64,000 nt of DNA, from NCBI RefSeq assembly GCF_002950945.1, contig NZ_CP012673.1, forward strand, positions 4,649,001 to 4,713,000, read 5' to 3'. The notes below the pieces were generated by a model. It did not search any database and had not been told where the DNA came from. It saw only the letters and a list, made by a program, of their open reading frames with translations. Numbering within the stretch: the first letter of the stretch is position 1; each line of letters starts with the position of its first letter. The translations under genes were made by a program, and so were the position numbers. The stretch comes from Sorangium cellulosum. GTDB lineage: Bacteria > Myxococcota_A > Polyangia > Polyangiales > Polyangiaceae. Below, in pieces: positions 50,676 to 63,400 of this stretch.

Positions 50676-51400
50676 CTATTGGTTGGACGGCTCGTTGGAG
50701 AGCGAGGACAGCCAGTCGTCGACCGCTTGCGCCAAGAAAGGGTGATCTACCACCGTAGCGTGGTCTCCTGGAGCATCTATCGCGACATGCGGCAATTTCC
50801 AGCTCGCGCGCCATTCCGCAGGAGCGCCTTCGCTCCCCACGAACTGCTTCATGGGTTCGGTCGCGCGGACATGCAATGTCGGAGCGGCCAGCTGTCTAGG
50901 CTTCCAGGTCTCGAGTCCGATGTGTTCATAGTACCACGCCTCGGCGGTCAGGCCGGCGTCCGAGGCGCCCCAAGTTTGCAGCTGCTCTACATGGAAGATC
51001 TTCAGCGCAGCCTCTACCGCTGGACTGGCGTAATCATAGCTGTCCAGGAGCACGACTCCGGCGGGGCCGTGTCCGATGCTCTCCAGGTGCTCGGCCACCA
51101 TGTGGGCGATGTTTCCACCCGAAGAGTGGCCGAACAGCACGAAGGGGGAATTGCGCGCGCACGCCAATGTCGTTCTTGCGTGCGAGGAAACGAGCTCGTC
51201 GAGGCTCCGTGTGAGCGGCGTCTTATGGCGGTAGCCTGGATGAGGTATGAACCAGATGTCGCGCCGGTCCCTGAGGTGTGAAGCGAAGCGCGCGTACTGA
51301 ATAGGCGCCGATGGAACCACGAACGCCGGAAAGCAAATCAACTGGGGTGTCGCTTGACCCCTTGCGAGTCGAGTGGGCGGCTCCTCCGCGATCGCGACCG
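50676..51400 (-). other. PKS terminal thioesterase domain
   Basis: An alpha/beta-hydrolase thioesterase of about 230 residues at the C-terminus. LICFPAFVVPSAPIQYARFA opens the domain. The nucleophile Ser is in VLFGHSSGGNIAHMVAEHL (about 51,130), the acid Asp in VVLLDSYDYAS, and the His in APGDHATVVDHPF near the end. The triad is complete. It would release the chain as an acid or macrolactone. Confidence 0.92.
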
Positions 51401-54400
51401 CTGACCGCTTCGACGCGTCTTCGACCGCCAGGCGGACTTTCAAGGCCGCGGCGATGAGATTTCGGGCCTCTTCGATCGCTCCGATCTCGTTCGCTGGTTG
51501 AACCATTCCAAGGAGCGCGCCGTCGCTCTCTGTGTCCGTGGGAGAGGCGCCGTCCTTCGCCGGTCCTCTTCGCATTCCAGGTTCGAGTCGAGCCAAGAGC
51601 AAGGCTGCGAGCGCAGCTGGGGTTGGATGCTCGAAGAGGAGGGTGGCTGGGAGTCGCACGCCGGTGGCGGCGGCGAGCCGATTTCGGAGATCGAGCGCGA
51701 TGATGGAGTCGAGGCCAAGCTCTTGGAGGAGGCGATCGGGATCGAGCGATTCGAAGGAGGCGAGGCCGAGGACGGCGGCGGCTTCGGTGCGGATGAGATC
51801 GAGCAGGGCACGCTCGCGTTCGGCGGGCGGGAGGGCTGAGAGGCGCTCTGTAAGCGACGAGGCCTGGGCGGTGTTGCTGGCGGCCTTGCGTACGGTGCGA
51901 GCGCGGACGAGACGTTGGAACAACGGGGGGACGCTGCCGGCGTTCGCCCTGAGCGCGCTCAAGTCGAAGCGCGCGGGGACCAGGGCGGGCTCGGGTCGGA
52001 AGAGCGCCGCATCGAAGAGGGCGAGCCTCTCCTCAGAGGTCGAGGGAAGGCCGGCGCGCTCCATGCGAGGGGCGCCGGCGGCGCTGACGTGCTCTGTCAT
52101 TGCGCTGCGCTCGGCCCAGTGGCTCCACGCGAGCGATGAGGCAGGGAGCCCTTGCGCGCGCCGGTGGTGCGCAAGCGCATCGAGGAAGGCGCTCGCAGCG
52201 GCGTAGTTGGAGTGACCTGAGCTGCCGAGGACGCCGGCGACGGACGAGAAGAGGATGAAGGCGGCAAGGGGCTTATCTTGGGTGAGCTGATGCAAGTGCC
52301 AGGCGGCATCGATCTTGGGGGCGAAGACGCGGTCGATCCGCTCGAGGCTCATGGCGCCGAGCAGATCGCCGTCGAGGGCGCTGGCGGCATGCACGACGGC
52401 GGCGAGCGGGTGAGCGCTCGGAATGTTATCCAGAAGGTCCTTTAGAGCGCGTGGATCGGCCACGTCGCACGCGGCGAGGGTGACCGAAGCCCCCAGAGCT
52501 TCGAGCTCGCTTCGCAAGACATCAGCACCCGGAGCGCTCGCGCCCTGGCGCGAGGTGAGGAGCAGGTGCTTGGCGTCGTGGTTTACGACGAGGCGGCGCG
52601 CGACCAGGGCGCCGAGCGTGCCGGTGCCTCCCGTGATGAGGACGGTGCCTCCGAGGCCTGCGGGGGACGCTGTGTCCGTGGGCGCCTGGGGCAGGCGTGA
52701 GAGCCTTGGAACGAGGGGTTTGCCGTTGCGGAGGGCGATCTCTGGCTCTCTTGCGTCGAGCGCGCCGAGCAGGGCGTGCTGGGAGGCCTCGCTGTCGTCG
52801 AGGTCGACGAGGACGAGAGGGCGCTCTGGGTGCTCGCTCTGCGCGGAGCGAGCGAGACCCCAGAGAGGCGCGTGAGCGAGGCCCTTGACGTCTTCTTCAG
52901 CGTGGGTGGCGACGGCGCGTCGGGTGACGAGGGCGAGGCGCGAGGAGGCGAGGCGCTCGTCGGCGAGCCAGGCTTGCAAGAGGGCGAGCGCGTGCGCGGT
53001 GGTCTCGCGGGCGCTCGCGATGAGGTCGCCTTCGGGCAGAGCGATGAAGGGGGCGATGACGAGGCTTGGAGGCGAAGCGCCCTGGTCGAGGGCGCTGCGT
53101 AGAGCAGCAAGGTCGGTATAGCGGTCGAGAGGCACCCTGGTCCCGAGGTCGAGACCGTCTGTGCCGAGGAGGGCACCGCTCGGGGCGATGGGCGGTGAGG
53201 TGGGGCTTTGCAGCTCGCTCCAGTCGATGCGGAAGAGGGCATCGAGGTGGGACGCTCCCGGGCTGCGGAGCTGCTCGGCGGACGCGGCGCGCATGGCGAG
53301 CGCTTGCACCGAGGCGATGGGTTCGCCTCTGGCGTCGGCGAGGAGGAGCGAGCGCGAGGATTCGCCCTCAGGACGGTGGAAACGCACGCGCAGGGTGGTG
53401 GCTCCGACGGAGCGCAGCGAGACTCCGCTCCACGAGAAGGGCATCCTGAAGGCCTTTGCCTGGTCGTCTTCAAAGGCGAGCGCCTGCAAGGCGCTGTCGA
53501 GCAGGGCGGGGTGGAGGGCAAAACGAGCGGCGTCCTCTTCGGCGGCGTCCGGGAGCTTGGCTTCGGCGAAGAGCTCGTCGCCGCGCTTGTAGACGGCGCG
53601 GAGGCCCTGGAACTCGGGGCCATAAGCAAGCCCAGCGCTCTCGAGGGCTGCGTAGAAACCTTGGGTGTCCACCTGGGTGGCGCCCGAGGGGGGCCATTCG
53701 CGGAGATCGAAGGCAATGGACGGGCTAGCTTGCGCGAGAGAGCCGCTGGCGTGGCGAGTCCAGGGGCCATCCTGAAGCGCGTCGTGGCGCCGGCTATGAA
53801 CGGAGAGCGCCCTTCGTCCAGCACCGTCCGCGGGCCCGACGGAGATCTGGAGGAGGACGGCGCCCTGCGATGGGAGAGCGAGGGGGGGGTCGAGCGTGAG
53901 CTCTTCGACGGTGTCGAGGCCGACGAGATGGGCGACATGCAGGGCGAGCTCGAGGAGGGCGGCGCCTGGCAGGACGGGTATGCCGAAGACGACGTGGTCT
54001 TCGAGCCACGGGTGCTCTGCGAGGGAGAGCCGTCCTGTGAAGACAAAGCCATCGCGGTCGGCGAGGGCGACGGCGGCGCCGAGCAGCGGGTGGTCGGCCG
54101 AGGTCAGGCCTGCGGAGGCGACGTCGGCAGCGTGCGCCGTGGAGGCGTCGAGCCAGAAGCGCTCGCGTTGGAAGGGGTAGGTGGGGAGGGAGACCTTGCG
54201 GGGAGCGAAGGGCGCGAAGAAGGCGTTCCAGTCGAGCGCGAGGCCTCGGGTAGAGAGCTCCGCCCAGGAGAGGAGCAGGCGGGCGAGGTGGCCTTCGTCG
54301 CGTCGAATGGAGCCGACGACGACGGGATCGAGCGGTGAGCGCTCGCAGGTCTCGCGGAGGGCGAGCGTGAGCACGGGATGGGGGCTGACCTCGACGAAGA

Positions 54401-57400
54401 AGCGATGCCCATCGTCGAGGAGCCGCTCGGTCGCGCTCGAGAACAGGACGGTTTGCCGGAGGTTTCGATACCAGTACGCGCCGTCGAGCTCGGAGCCGTC
54501 GAGCCTGGTGCCGGTGACGGTCGAATAAAGAGGGAGCTCGCACGTCCGAGGAGCGATGTTGGCTAGACCTGCGGCGAGCTCGTCTTGGACGGCGTCCATC
54601 TGGGCGGAGTGGGAGGCGTAGTCGACGCGGACTTTTCGGGCGAAGACCTGCGCTGCGGTGAGCGAGTCGATCAGCGCGTCGATGGCGGCGGGCTCGCCGG
54701 ACACGAGCGTGGCCCTGGGGCTGTTGACGGCGGCGATGGAGAGCCTGTCGCCCCAGGGAGCGAGGTAGGTCTGGAGGTCGGAGGCGCCGAGCTCGACGGC
54801 GGCCATGGCGCCGTTGCCGGCGACGGTGGTGAGCGCTTTGCTGCGCAGGGCGGCGATGCGGGCCGCGTCCTCGAGGGAGAGAGCGCCTGCGACGAAGGCG
54901 GCGGCGATCTCGCCCTGACTGTGGCCGACGACGGCGGCGGGCTCTACGCCGAGCGAGCGCCAGAGGGCGGCCAGGGAGACCATGACGGCAAAGAGGGCGG
55001 GCTGTACGACGTCGACGCGGTCGAGGGAGGGGGCGCCCTCGTCGCGGCGCAGGACGGCGAGCAGGCTCCACTCGACGTGAGGAGCGAGCGCGCGCTCGCA
55101 TGCTTCGAGCTGAGCGCGGAAGACGGGCGAGGAGTCGAGCAGCGAGAGGGCCATCCCTTCCCACTGCGAGCCTTGCCCAGGAAAGACGAAGACGAGCTTG
55201 CCGTGGCTTCCGCTCCGTCCGAGGACGGTGCTCGGGGCGGGCTTGTCCTGGGCGAGCGAGTCGAGCGCGGAGAGGAGCTCGTCGCGGTTGTGGGCTACGA
55301 GAGCGGCGCGGTGCTCGAAGTGGGCGCGGGTGGTGGCCAGCGAATAGGCCACATCCGCGAGGGTGAGGTCGTCGTGGGCGACGAGGTGGTCGCGGAGCCG
55401 CTTCGCCTGGGCGCGGACGGCGGCCTCGCTCCTGGCCGACAGGAGCACGGGCCACGCCGCGGGGAGCGGCTGCGACGCCGGCTGTGAGGTGGCGGGCTCG
55501 GCCGGCAGGGCGGCGGGAGCCTCTTCGAGGATGACGTGGGCGTTGGTGCCCGAGAATCCGAAGGCGGAGATGCCGGCGCGGCGGGGACTGCCATCTTCGT
55601 GGCGGGGCCAAGGCCTCGGGGTATCGACGACGTCGATGGCGAGCGCCTCCCACTCGATGAGGGGATTGCGTGGGGTCGCGTGGAGGGTGGGGGGCAGGGC
55701 GTCGTGGCGGAGCGAGGCGACCATCTTGGCGACGCCCGCGAGGCCGGAGGCGGCCTCGAGATGGCCGATGTTGGTCTTGAGCGCGCCGAGAAGGAGAGGC
55801 TTTTCAGCGGGTCTGCCGTCGGCGTAGACGGCGGCCAGGGCTTGCACCTCGATGGGGTCTCCCAGCGAGGTGCCGGTGCCATGGCACTCGACGACGTCGA
55901 CGTCGGCGGGGGTGATGCGGGCGTCGTGGAGCGCGGCGCGGAGGACCTTCTGCTGGGAGGTGCCGTTGGGGGCGGTGATACCGCTCGACGCGCCGTCGTG
56001 GTTGATGGCGGTGCCGCGGACGAGGGCGAGGACGCGGTGTCCCCGGGCGAGGGCGTCGCCGAGCCGCTCGAGGGCAAGGACGACGACGCCTTCTCCGCGT
56101 CCGTAGCCGTCGGCGTTGGCCGAGAAGGTCTTGGAGCGGCCGTCGGGCGCCAAGGCGCGCAGGCGGGAAAGGATGACGAAGGTCTGGGGGGAGACCATGA
56201 GCGACACGCCCGCGGCGAGGGCGAGGTTGCACTCGCCCTGTCGGAGGGCTTGGCAGGCGAGGTGGAGGGAGACGAGCGAGGAGGAGCAGGCGGTGTCGAC
56301 CGAGATCGCGGGCCCCTGGAGCCCGAGCGTATAGGCCAAGCGCCCCGCGGCAAAGGACGCGGAAGTGCCTTGGATGAAGTAAACCTCGGAACCTTCCGAG
56401 CTCGCCTCTTGCATCGCGTATTCGCCGGCGCAGATGCCGACGAAGACGCCGGTGAGGGAGTCCTTGAGGGAGGTGGGGACGATGCCGGCGTCCTCGAGGG
56501 CCAGCCAGGCAGATTCGAGGAGCAGGCGGTGCTGGGGGTCGAGGTGTTTGGCCTCCCGGGGGCTGATGCCGAAGAAGGCAGGGTCGAAGAGGTCGATCTG
56601 GTCGAGCATCGCGGCATGCCGGACGTAGCTCTTGGCGTCGGCGTCGGGGTCGGGGTCGTAGAGGGCACCGGCGTCCCAGCGGCTCTGTGGAATGGGCTCG
56701 ACCGCGTCGCGCCCTTGGTGGAGGAACTCCCAAAGAGCGTCGACATCGCCGACGCCGCCCGGCAGGCGGAGGGCCATGCCGACGATGGCGATGGGCTCGT
56801 CGCTCGAGGCGCGGAGCGCCGGGAGCGCGGCGGCGTCGCGCTCGGCGGAGAGCCTCGTGCCGAGGGCGTGGGCGAGCGAGTCGCGCATGAAGAGCGCGAC
56901 GCGATGAGGAGAGGGATGGTCGAAGGCGAGGGTGGCCGGGAGCTTGATGCCGGTGGCCTGTTGCAAGCGCCGACGAAGCTCGACGGTCATGATCGAATCG
57001 AGACCGAGGTCGAAGAAGCCCTTGTCGGGGTCGAGCTGGGAAGCGCCTTCGTGGCCGAGGACGAGGGCCGTCTCGTCGCACACCAGCGCGGCGAGCAGAC
57101 GGAGCTGCTCGCTCTCCGAGCGGCTCCGGAGCTTGTCGAGGAGGTCGGGGGCCGGGCCGTGCTCGGAGGAGGACGCGCCTTCGCTGGCTTCGAGGGCGCG
57201 CTGCGCCTCGGGCAAGTCGCGCAGGAGCGGGCGGGAGCGAGCGGCGCTGAACGAAGGCGCAAAGCGCGCCCAGTCGATGTCGGCGACGGTGACGGTGGTC
57301 TCGTCGTGCTCCAGGGCTTGCGCGAGCGCCGCCACGGCCAGCGAAGGGGCCATCGGCGACAGACCACGTTGCTCCAGCTGGGCTGCCAGGGGCCCCGTGA

Positions 57401-60400
57401 ACATGCCGCCGCCGCCGCCCCACGCGCCCCACGCCACGGACGTGGCCGGCTGCCCAAGGCTGCGCCGCTGCTCGGCCAGGGCGTCGAGGAAGGCGTTTCC
57501 GGCGGCGTAGCCGGCTTGTTGGCCGCCGCCCCAGACGCCTGCGATGGACGAGAAAAGGACGAAGGCGTCGAGGGGTCGAGGACCGAGCAGGTCGTGGAGG
57601 TGCCCTGCGCCTAGGACCTTGGCAGAGACAACGTCGGCGAGCTCCATGAGAGAGGTGGCGGCGAGCGGAGCGTGGCGCCCGATGCCGCCCGCGTGGAACA
57701 CGGCGCGGACCTGCGACCCTTCGGCGTCGAGCTGCTCGAGAAGCGTGGCGACAGCGCTCCTGTCGGCGACATCACACGCGGCGAAGGTGACGCGCGCGCC
57801 CAGGGCCGTGAGCTCGGCGTGGAGCTCCGAGGCGCCCTCGGCCTGGGCCCCTCGGCGGCTGATGAGGACGAGGTGCTCTGCGCCTTCTCGAGCGAGCCAT
57901 CGGGCGACGTGAGCGCCAGCGGCGCCGGTGCCTCCGGTGATGAGGAGGGTGCCTCGGGGCTTGAAGGTACGTGCGGGCGGCGCGTCGCCGAGCGGAGCGC
58001 GGACGAGGCGGCGAGCGTAGAGCCCGGCCGGGCGGAGAGCGAGCTGGTCCTCATCGTTGCGCAGGGCGAGGGCCGGGAGCAAGCGGCCCACGGCGCTCGC
58101 GTCGATCGCTGCGCCGACGTCGACGAGCCCTCCCCAGCGCTCGGGGTGCTCGAGGCCGACGACGCGGCCCAGGCCCCAGGTCATCGCCTGCGTCGGATGG
58201 GCGATGGGGTCGGAGTGTCCGACGGAGACGGCGCCGCGGGTGAAGAGCCACAAGGGCGCGTCGAGGGCGATGTCGCCGAGGGCTTGGACGAGGGTGAGCG
58301 AGAAGGCGAGTCCCGCGGGCACGGCGGCATGGTCGGCGAGGGGACTTTCGTCGAGGGCGAGGAGCGAGAGCACGCCGCGAGGCGGGGCGGTCTCGGCGCA
58401 AGCCTGGCGCAGGTGCTCGGCGAGAGCCTCGCGGTCCAGGTGGGCCTGGCTCAGGCGCACGGCGAGGACGCGCGCGCCGCGCCGGGCGAGCGCCTCGGTG
58501 AGCGCGGAGGGGAGCGCGTCGTCGTCCAGAGCGGCCGGCACGACGAGGAGCCAGGTGCCGGCCAGGTCGGCGGGCGTGGTGGCGGTGGTCAGAGGCTTCC
58601 ACGTGATGCGGTAGCGCCAGGCGTCGACCGTGCCCTGCTCTTGCCGCTCGTGGCGAAAGCTCGCGAGGGTGGGAAGGAGCAGGGCAAGGGCGGCGCGCTG
58701 CTCGTCGCCGTCCACGTGGAGCTGGCCGCTGAGCGCGTCGATATTCCCGCTCTCGATGGCCTGCCAGAACCGCCCCTCGAGCGGAGCAAGGTGGTTGACG
58801 CCGGCGGCGGGTGCCGTGGAGGCGTCGAGCCAGAAGCGCTCGCGCTGGAAGGGGTAGGTGGGCAGCGGCACCCGCTTCCCGGGGGGCAGGATCGTCGTCC
58901 AATCCAGGGCGAAGCCGTTGACGTAGAGCTCGGAGAGCGAGACGAGGAAGCGCCGTAGATCCCCTTCGTCGCTCCACAGAGAGCCGACCACCGCCGCCGA
59001 GCGCTCCGACGCTTCGAGGAGCTCGTGCAAGGCCAAGGTCAGCACAGGACTGGGGCTCACCTCCACGAAGAAGCGATGTTCTCCGGCAAGGAGGCCTTGC
59101 ACAGCGTCTGCGAAGCGGACCGGCTGCCGGAGGTTCCGGTACCAGTAGGCGGCGTCGAGCTCGCTCCCGTCGATCGCGGCGCCGCTCACCGTGGAGTAGA
59201 ACGGGACCGCCGTCGAGCGCGGCTCGAGCCACGACAGGAGATCGAGGAGCTCGTCGCGAATCGACTCGACCTGCGCGGAGTGGGAGGCGAAGTCGTAACT
59301 CAGCTTGAGGGCGAAGACGCCCTCGGACTCCAGATCGCGGAGCAGGGCGGCGACGGCAGGGGGCTCGCCGGAGATCGTCGTGAAACGAGGGCTGTTGATC
59401 GCCCCGATGGAGAGCCGATCGCCATAGCGCTGGAGGCGCCGTGCGACCTCGGCCTCCGGCAGCTCCACCGCGGCCATGGCCCCCTGGCCGGCGAGCTCCA
59501 CGAGCGCACGGCTGCGCAGCGCCACCAGCTTGGCAGCGTCCTCGAGCGACAGCGCGCCCGCCACACAGGCCGCGGCGATCTCGCCCTGGCTATGGCCGAC
59601 CACCGCGTCGGGCTCGACGCCCATGGAGCGCCACAGGGCGGCCAGCGAGACCATCATCGAGAACAGCGCGGGCTGGACCACGTCGACCCGGTCGAGCGGG
59701 GGCGCGCCCTCCTCGCCGCGGAGCACCGCGAGCAGCGACCAGTCCACGTGGGGCGCGAGGGCGCGCTCGCACGCTTCGAGCTGTGCCCGGAAGACCGGCG
59801 AGGTATCGAGCAGGGAGAGGGCCATCCCTTCCCACTGCGAGCCTTGCCCAGGAAAGACGAAGACGACCTTGCCGTGGCTTCCGCTTCGTTCGACGACGGT
59901 GCTCGGGGCGGGCCTTCCCTGGGCGAGCGAATCGAGCGCGGAGAGGAGCTCTTCGCGGTCGTGGACCACGAGAGCGGCACGGTGCTCGAAGGTAGCCCGG
60001 GTGGTGGCGAGCGAGTAGGCTACATCGGCCAGGGCGAGGTCGTCGTGGGCGAGGAGGTGGTCGCGGAGCCTCTGGGCCTGGGCGCGCACGGCCGGCTCGC
60101 TCCTGGCCGACAGGAGCACGGGCCAGGCTGCGGGAAGCGGCTGCGACGCGAGCTGTGCCGCGGTGGGCTCGGCCTGCGGGATCGCGGGAGCCTCTTCGAG
60201 GATAACGTGGGCGTTGGTGCCGGAGAGTCCGAAGGCGGAGACGCCGGCGCGGCGGGGACTGCCATCTTCGTGGCGGGCCCACGCCCTCGTGGCATCGACG
60301 ACGTCGATGGCGAGCGCATCCCACTCGATCAGGGGATTGCGCGGGGTCGTGTGGAGGGTGGGGGGCAGGGCGTCATGGCGGAGGGAGGCGACGATCTTGG

Positions 60401-63400
60401 CGACGCCCGCGAGGCCGGAGGCGGCCTCGAGATGGCCAATGTTGGTCTTGAGTGCGCCGAGAAGGAGAGGCTTTTCAGCGGGTCTGCCATCGGCGTAGAC
60501 GGCGGCCAGGGCTTGCACCTCGATGGGGTCTCCCAAGGAGGTGCCGGTGCCATGGCATTCGACGACGTCGACGTCGGCAGGGCCGATATGGGCGTCGTGG
60601 AGCGCGGCGCGGAGGACCTTCTGGTGGGAGGTGCCATTGGGGGCGGTGATGCCGCTCGACGCGCCGTCATGGTTCATGGCGGTGCCGCGGACGAGGGCGA
60701 GGACGCGGTGTCCTCGGGCGAGGGCGTCGCCGAGCCGCTCGAGGGCAAGGACGACGACGCCCTCTCCGCGTCCGTAGCCGTCGGCGTTGGTCGAGAAGGT
60801 CTTGGAGCGGCCATCGGGCGCCAAAGCACGCATGCGGGAAAGGACGACGAAGAGCCCGGGGGAGGCCATGACGGAGACGCCCGCGGCGAGGGCGAGGTTG
60901 CACTCGCCCTGTCGGAGGGCTTGGCAGGCGAGGTGGAGGGCGACGAGCGAGGAGGAGCAGGCGGTGTCGACCGAGAGCGCGGGCCCTTGCAGGCCGAGCG
61001 TGTAGGCCAAGCGCCCCGCGGCAAAGGACCCGGCGGTGCCTTGGAGGGCATACGCTTCGACCTCTTCGGAGCTCGTGTTTCGCAGTGCGTATTCGCTGGC
61101 GCCGATGCCGACGAAGACGCCGGTGGGAGAATCCTTGAGGGTGGAGGGGACGATGCCGGCGTCCTCGAGGGCCAGCCAGGCAGATTCGAGGAGCAGGCGG
61201 TGCTGGGGGTCGAGGTATTTGGCCTCGCGAGGGCTGATGCCAAAGAAGGCAGGATCGAAGAGGTCGACCTGGTCGAGCATGGCGGCATGCCGGACGTAGC
61301 TCTTGGCCTTGGCGTCGGGGTCGGGGTCGTAGAGGGCACCGGCATCCCATCGGGCATGGGGAATGGGCTCGACGGCGTCGCGTCCTTGGGCGAGGAACTC
61401 CCAAAGAGCGTCGACATCGCCGATGCCGCCCGGCAAGCGGAGGGCCATGCCGACGATGGCGATGGGCTCGTCGCTCGCCGAGCGAAGCGCCGGGAGCGCG
61501 GCGGCGTCGCGCTCGACGGAGAGCCTCGCGCCGAGGGCGTGGGCGAGCGAGTCGCGCAAGAAGAGCGCGACGCGATGAGGAGAGGGATGGTCGAAGGCGA
61601 GGGTGGCCGGGAGCTTGATGCCGGTGGCCTGCTGCAAGCGCCGACGAAGCTCGACGGTCATGAGCGAATCGAGGCCGAGGTCCATGAAGCCCTTGTGGGG
61701 GTCGACCTGGGAGGCGTCGGTATGGCCCAGGACGAGGGCCGCTTCGTGGCGCACCAGCGAGGAGAGCAGGTGGATCTGCTCGCTCTCCGAGCGGTTTCGG
61801 AGCTTGTCGAGGAGGCCTGTGGCCCCGTCTTGCTCGGAGGACGCATCGGCGCTGGCTTCGAGAGCGCGCTGCGCCTCGGGCAAATCGCGCAGGAGCGGGC
61901 GGGAGCGAGCGGCGCTGAACGAAGGCGCAAAGCGCGCCCAGTCGATGTCGGCGACGGTGAGGGTGGTCTCGTCGTGCTCCAGCGCCAGCGCGAGCGTCGC
62001 CACGGCCAGCGAGGGGGCCATCGGCGACAGACCGCGTTGCTCTAGCTGGGCTGCCAGGAGCCCGGTAGCCATGCCGCCGCCGCCCCACACGCCCCAGGCC
62101 ACCGATGTCGCCGTCAGCCCAAGGCTGCGCCGCTGCTCGGCCAGGGCATCGAGGAAGGCGTTCGCAGCGGCATAGCCGCCTTGTTGTCCGCCGCCCCAGA
62201 CGGCCGCGCCGGACGAGAAGAGAACAAAGGCGTCGAGGGGTCGAGAGCCGAGCAGGTCGTGGAGGTGTCTTGCACCTTGTACCTTGCCGGAGACAACCTC
62301 GGCGAGATCCTCCATGGAGGTGGCGGCGAGCGGAGCGTGGCGCTCGATGCCGCCCGCGTGGAACACGGCGCTCACCTGTGGCCCTCCGGCGTCGAGCTGC
62401 TCGAGAAGCGTGGCGACAGCGCTCCTGTCGGCGACATCGCACGCGGCGAAGGTGACGCGCGCGCCGAGGGCGGTGAGCTCGGCGTGGAGCTCCGCGGCGC
62501 CTTCGGCCTGGGCCCCTCGTCGGCTGATGAGGACGAGGTGCTCAGCGCCTTTTCGAGCGAGCCATCGGGCGACGTGAGCGCCAATGGCGCCGGTACCACC
62601 GGTGATGAGGATGGTGCCTCGGGGCATGAAGCCGCGAGCGGCAGGCGCATCGCCGAGCGGGGCGCGGACGAAGCGGCGTGCGTAGAGGCCGGCCGGGCGC
62701 AGCGCGAGCTGGTCTTCGTCGTGGCGCTGGGCGAGGGCCGGGAGCAAGCGGCCTGCGGCGCTCGCGTCGAGCGCTGCGCCGAGGTCGACGAGCCCGCCCC
62801 ACCGCTCGGGGTGCTCGAGGCCGACGACGCGGCCCAAGCCCCAGATCATGGCCTGGGTGGGATGGGCGAGTGGGTCGGAGTGTCCAATCGAGACGGCGCC
62901 GCGCGTGAAGAGCCACAAGGGAGCCTCGAGGGCGAGGTCGCCGAGGGCTTGGACGAGGGCGAGCGAGAGGGCAAGGCCCGCGGGCAGGGCGGCATGGTCC
63001 GCGAGGGGGCGCTCGTCGAGGGCGAGGAGGGAGAGCACGCCGCGAATCGGGGCAGCCTCGGCAACAGCCTCGCGCAGGTGCTCGGTGAGAGCCGCGCGGC
63101 CTATGTGAACCTGGCTCAGGCGCAGCGCGAGGACACGCGCGCCGCGCCGGGTAAGCGCATCGGTGAGCGTGGCAGGGAGCGCGTCGTCGCCGAGCGCGGA
63201 CGGCACGACGAGGAGCCAGGTGCCGGCGAGGTCGGCGGGCGTGGCGGCGGTGGTCAGAGGCCTCCACGTGATGCGGTAGCGCCAGGTGTCGACCGTGCTC
63301 TGCTCTTGGCGCTGGTGGTGAAAGCTCGAGAGGGTGGGAAGGAGCAGGGCGAGGGCGGCGCGCTGCTCGTCGCCGTCCGCGTGGAGCTGGCCGCTGAGCG

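Noticed and set aside
59025..62045. A 1,006-codon open frame on the plus strand opposite the PKS, and similar long antisense frames such as 773-2410 and 55536-57614
   Set aside because: They lie opposite well-supported genes, have no family resemblance, and are expected where third-position GC is extreme.
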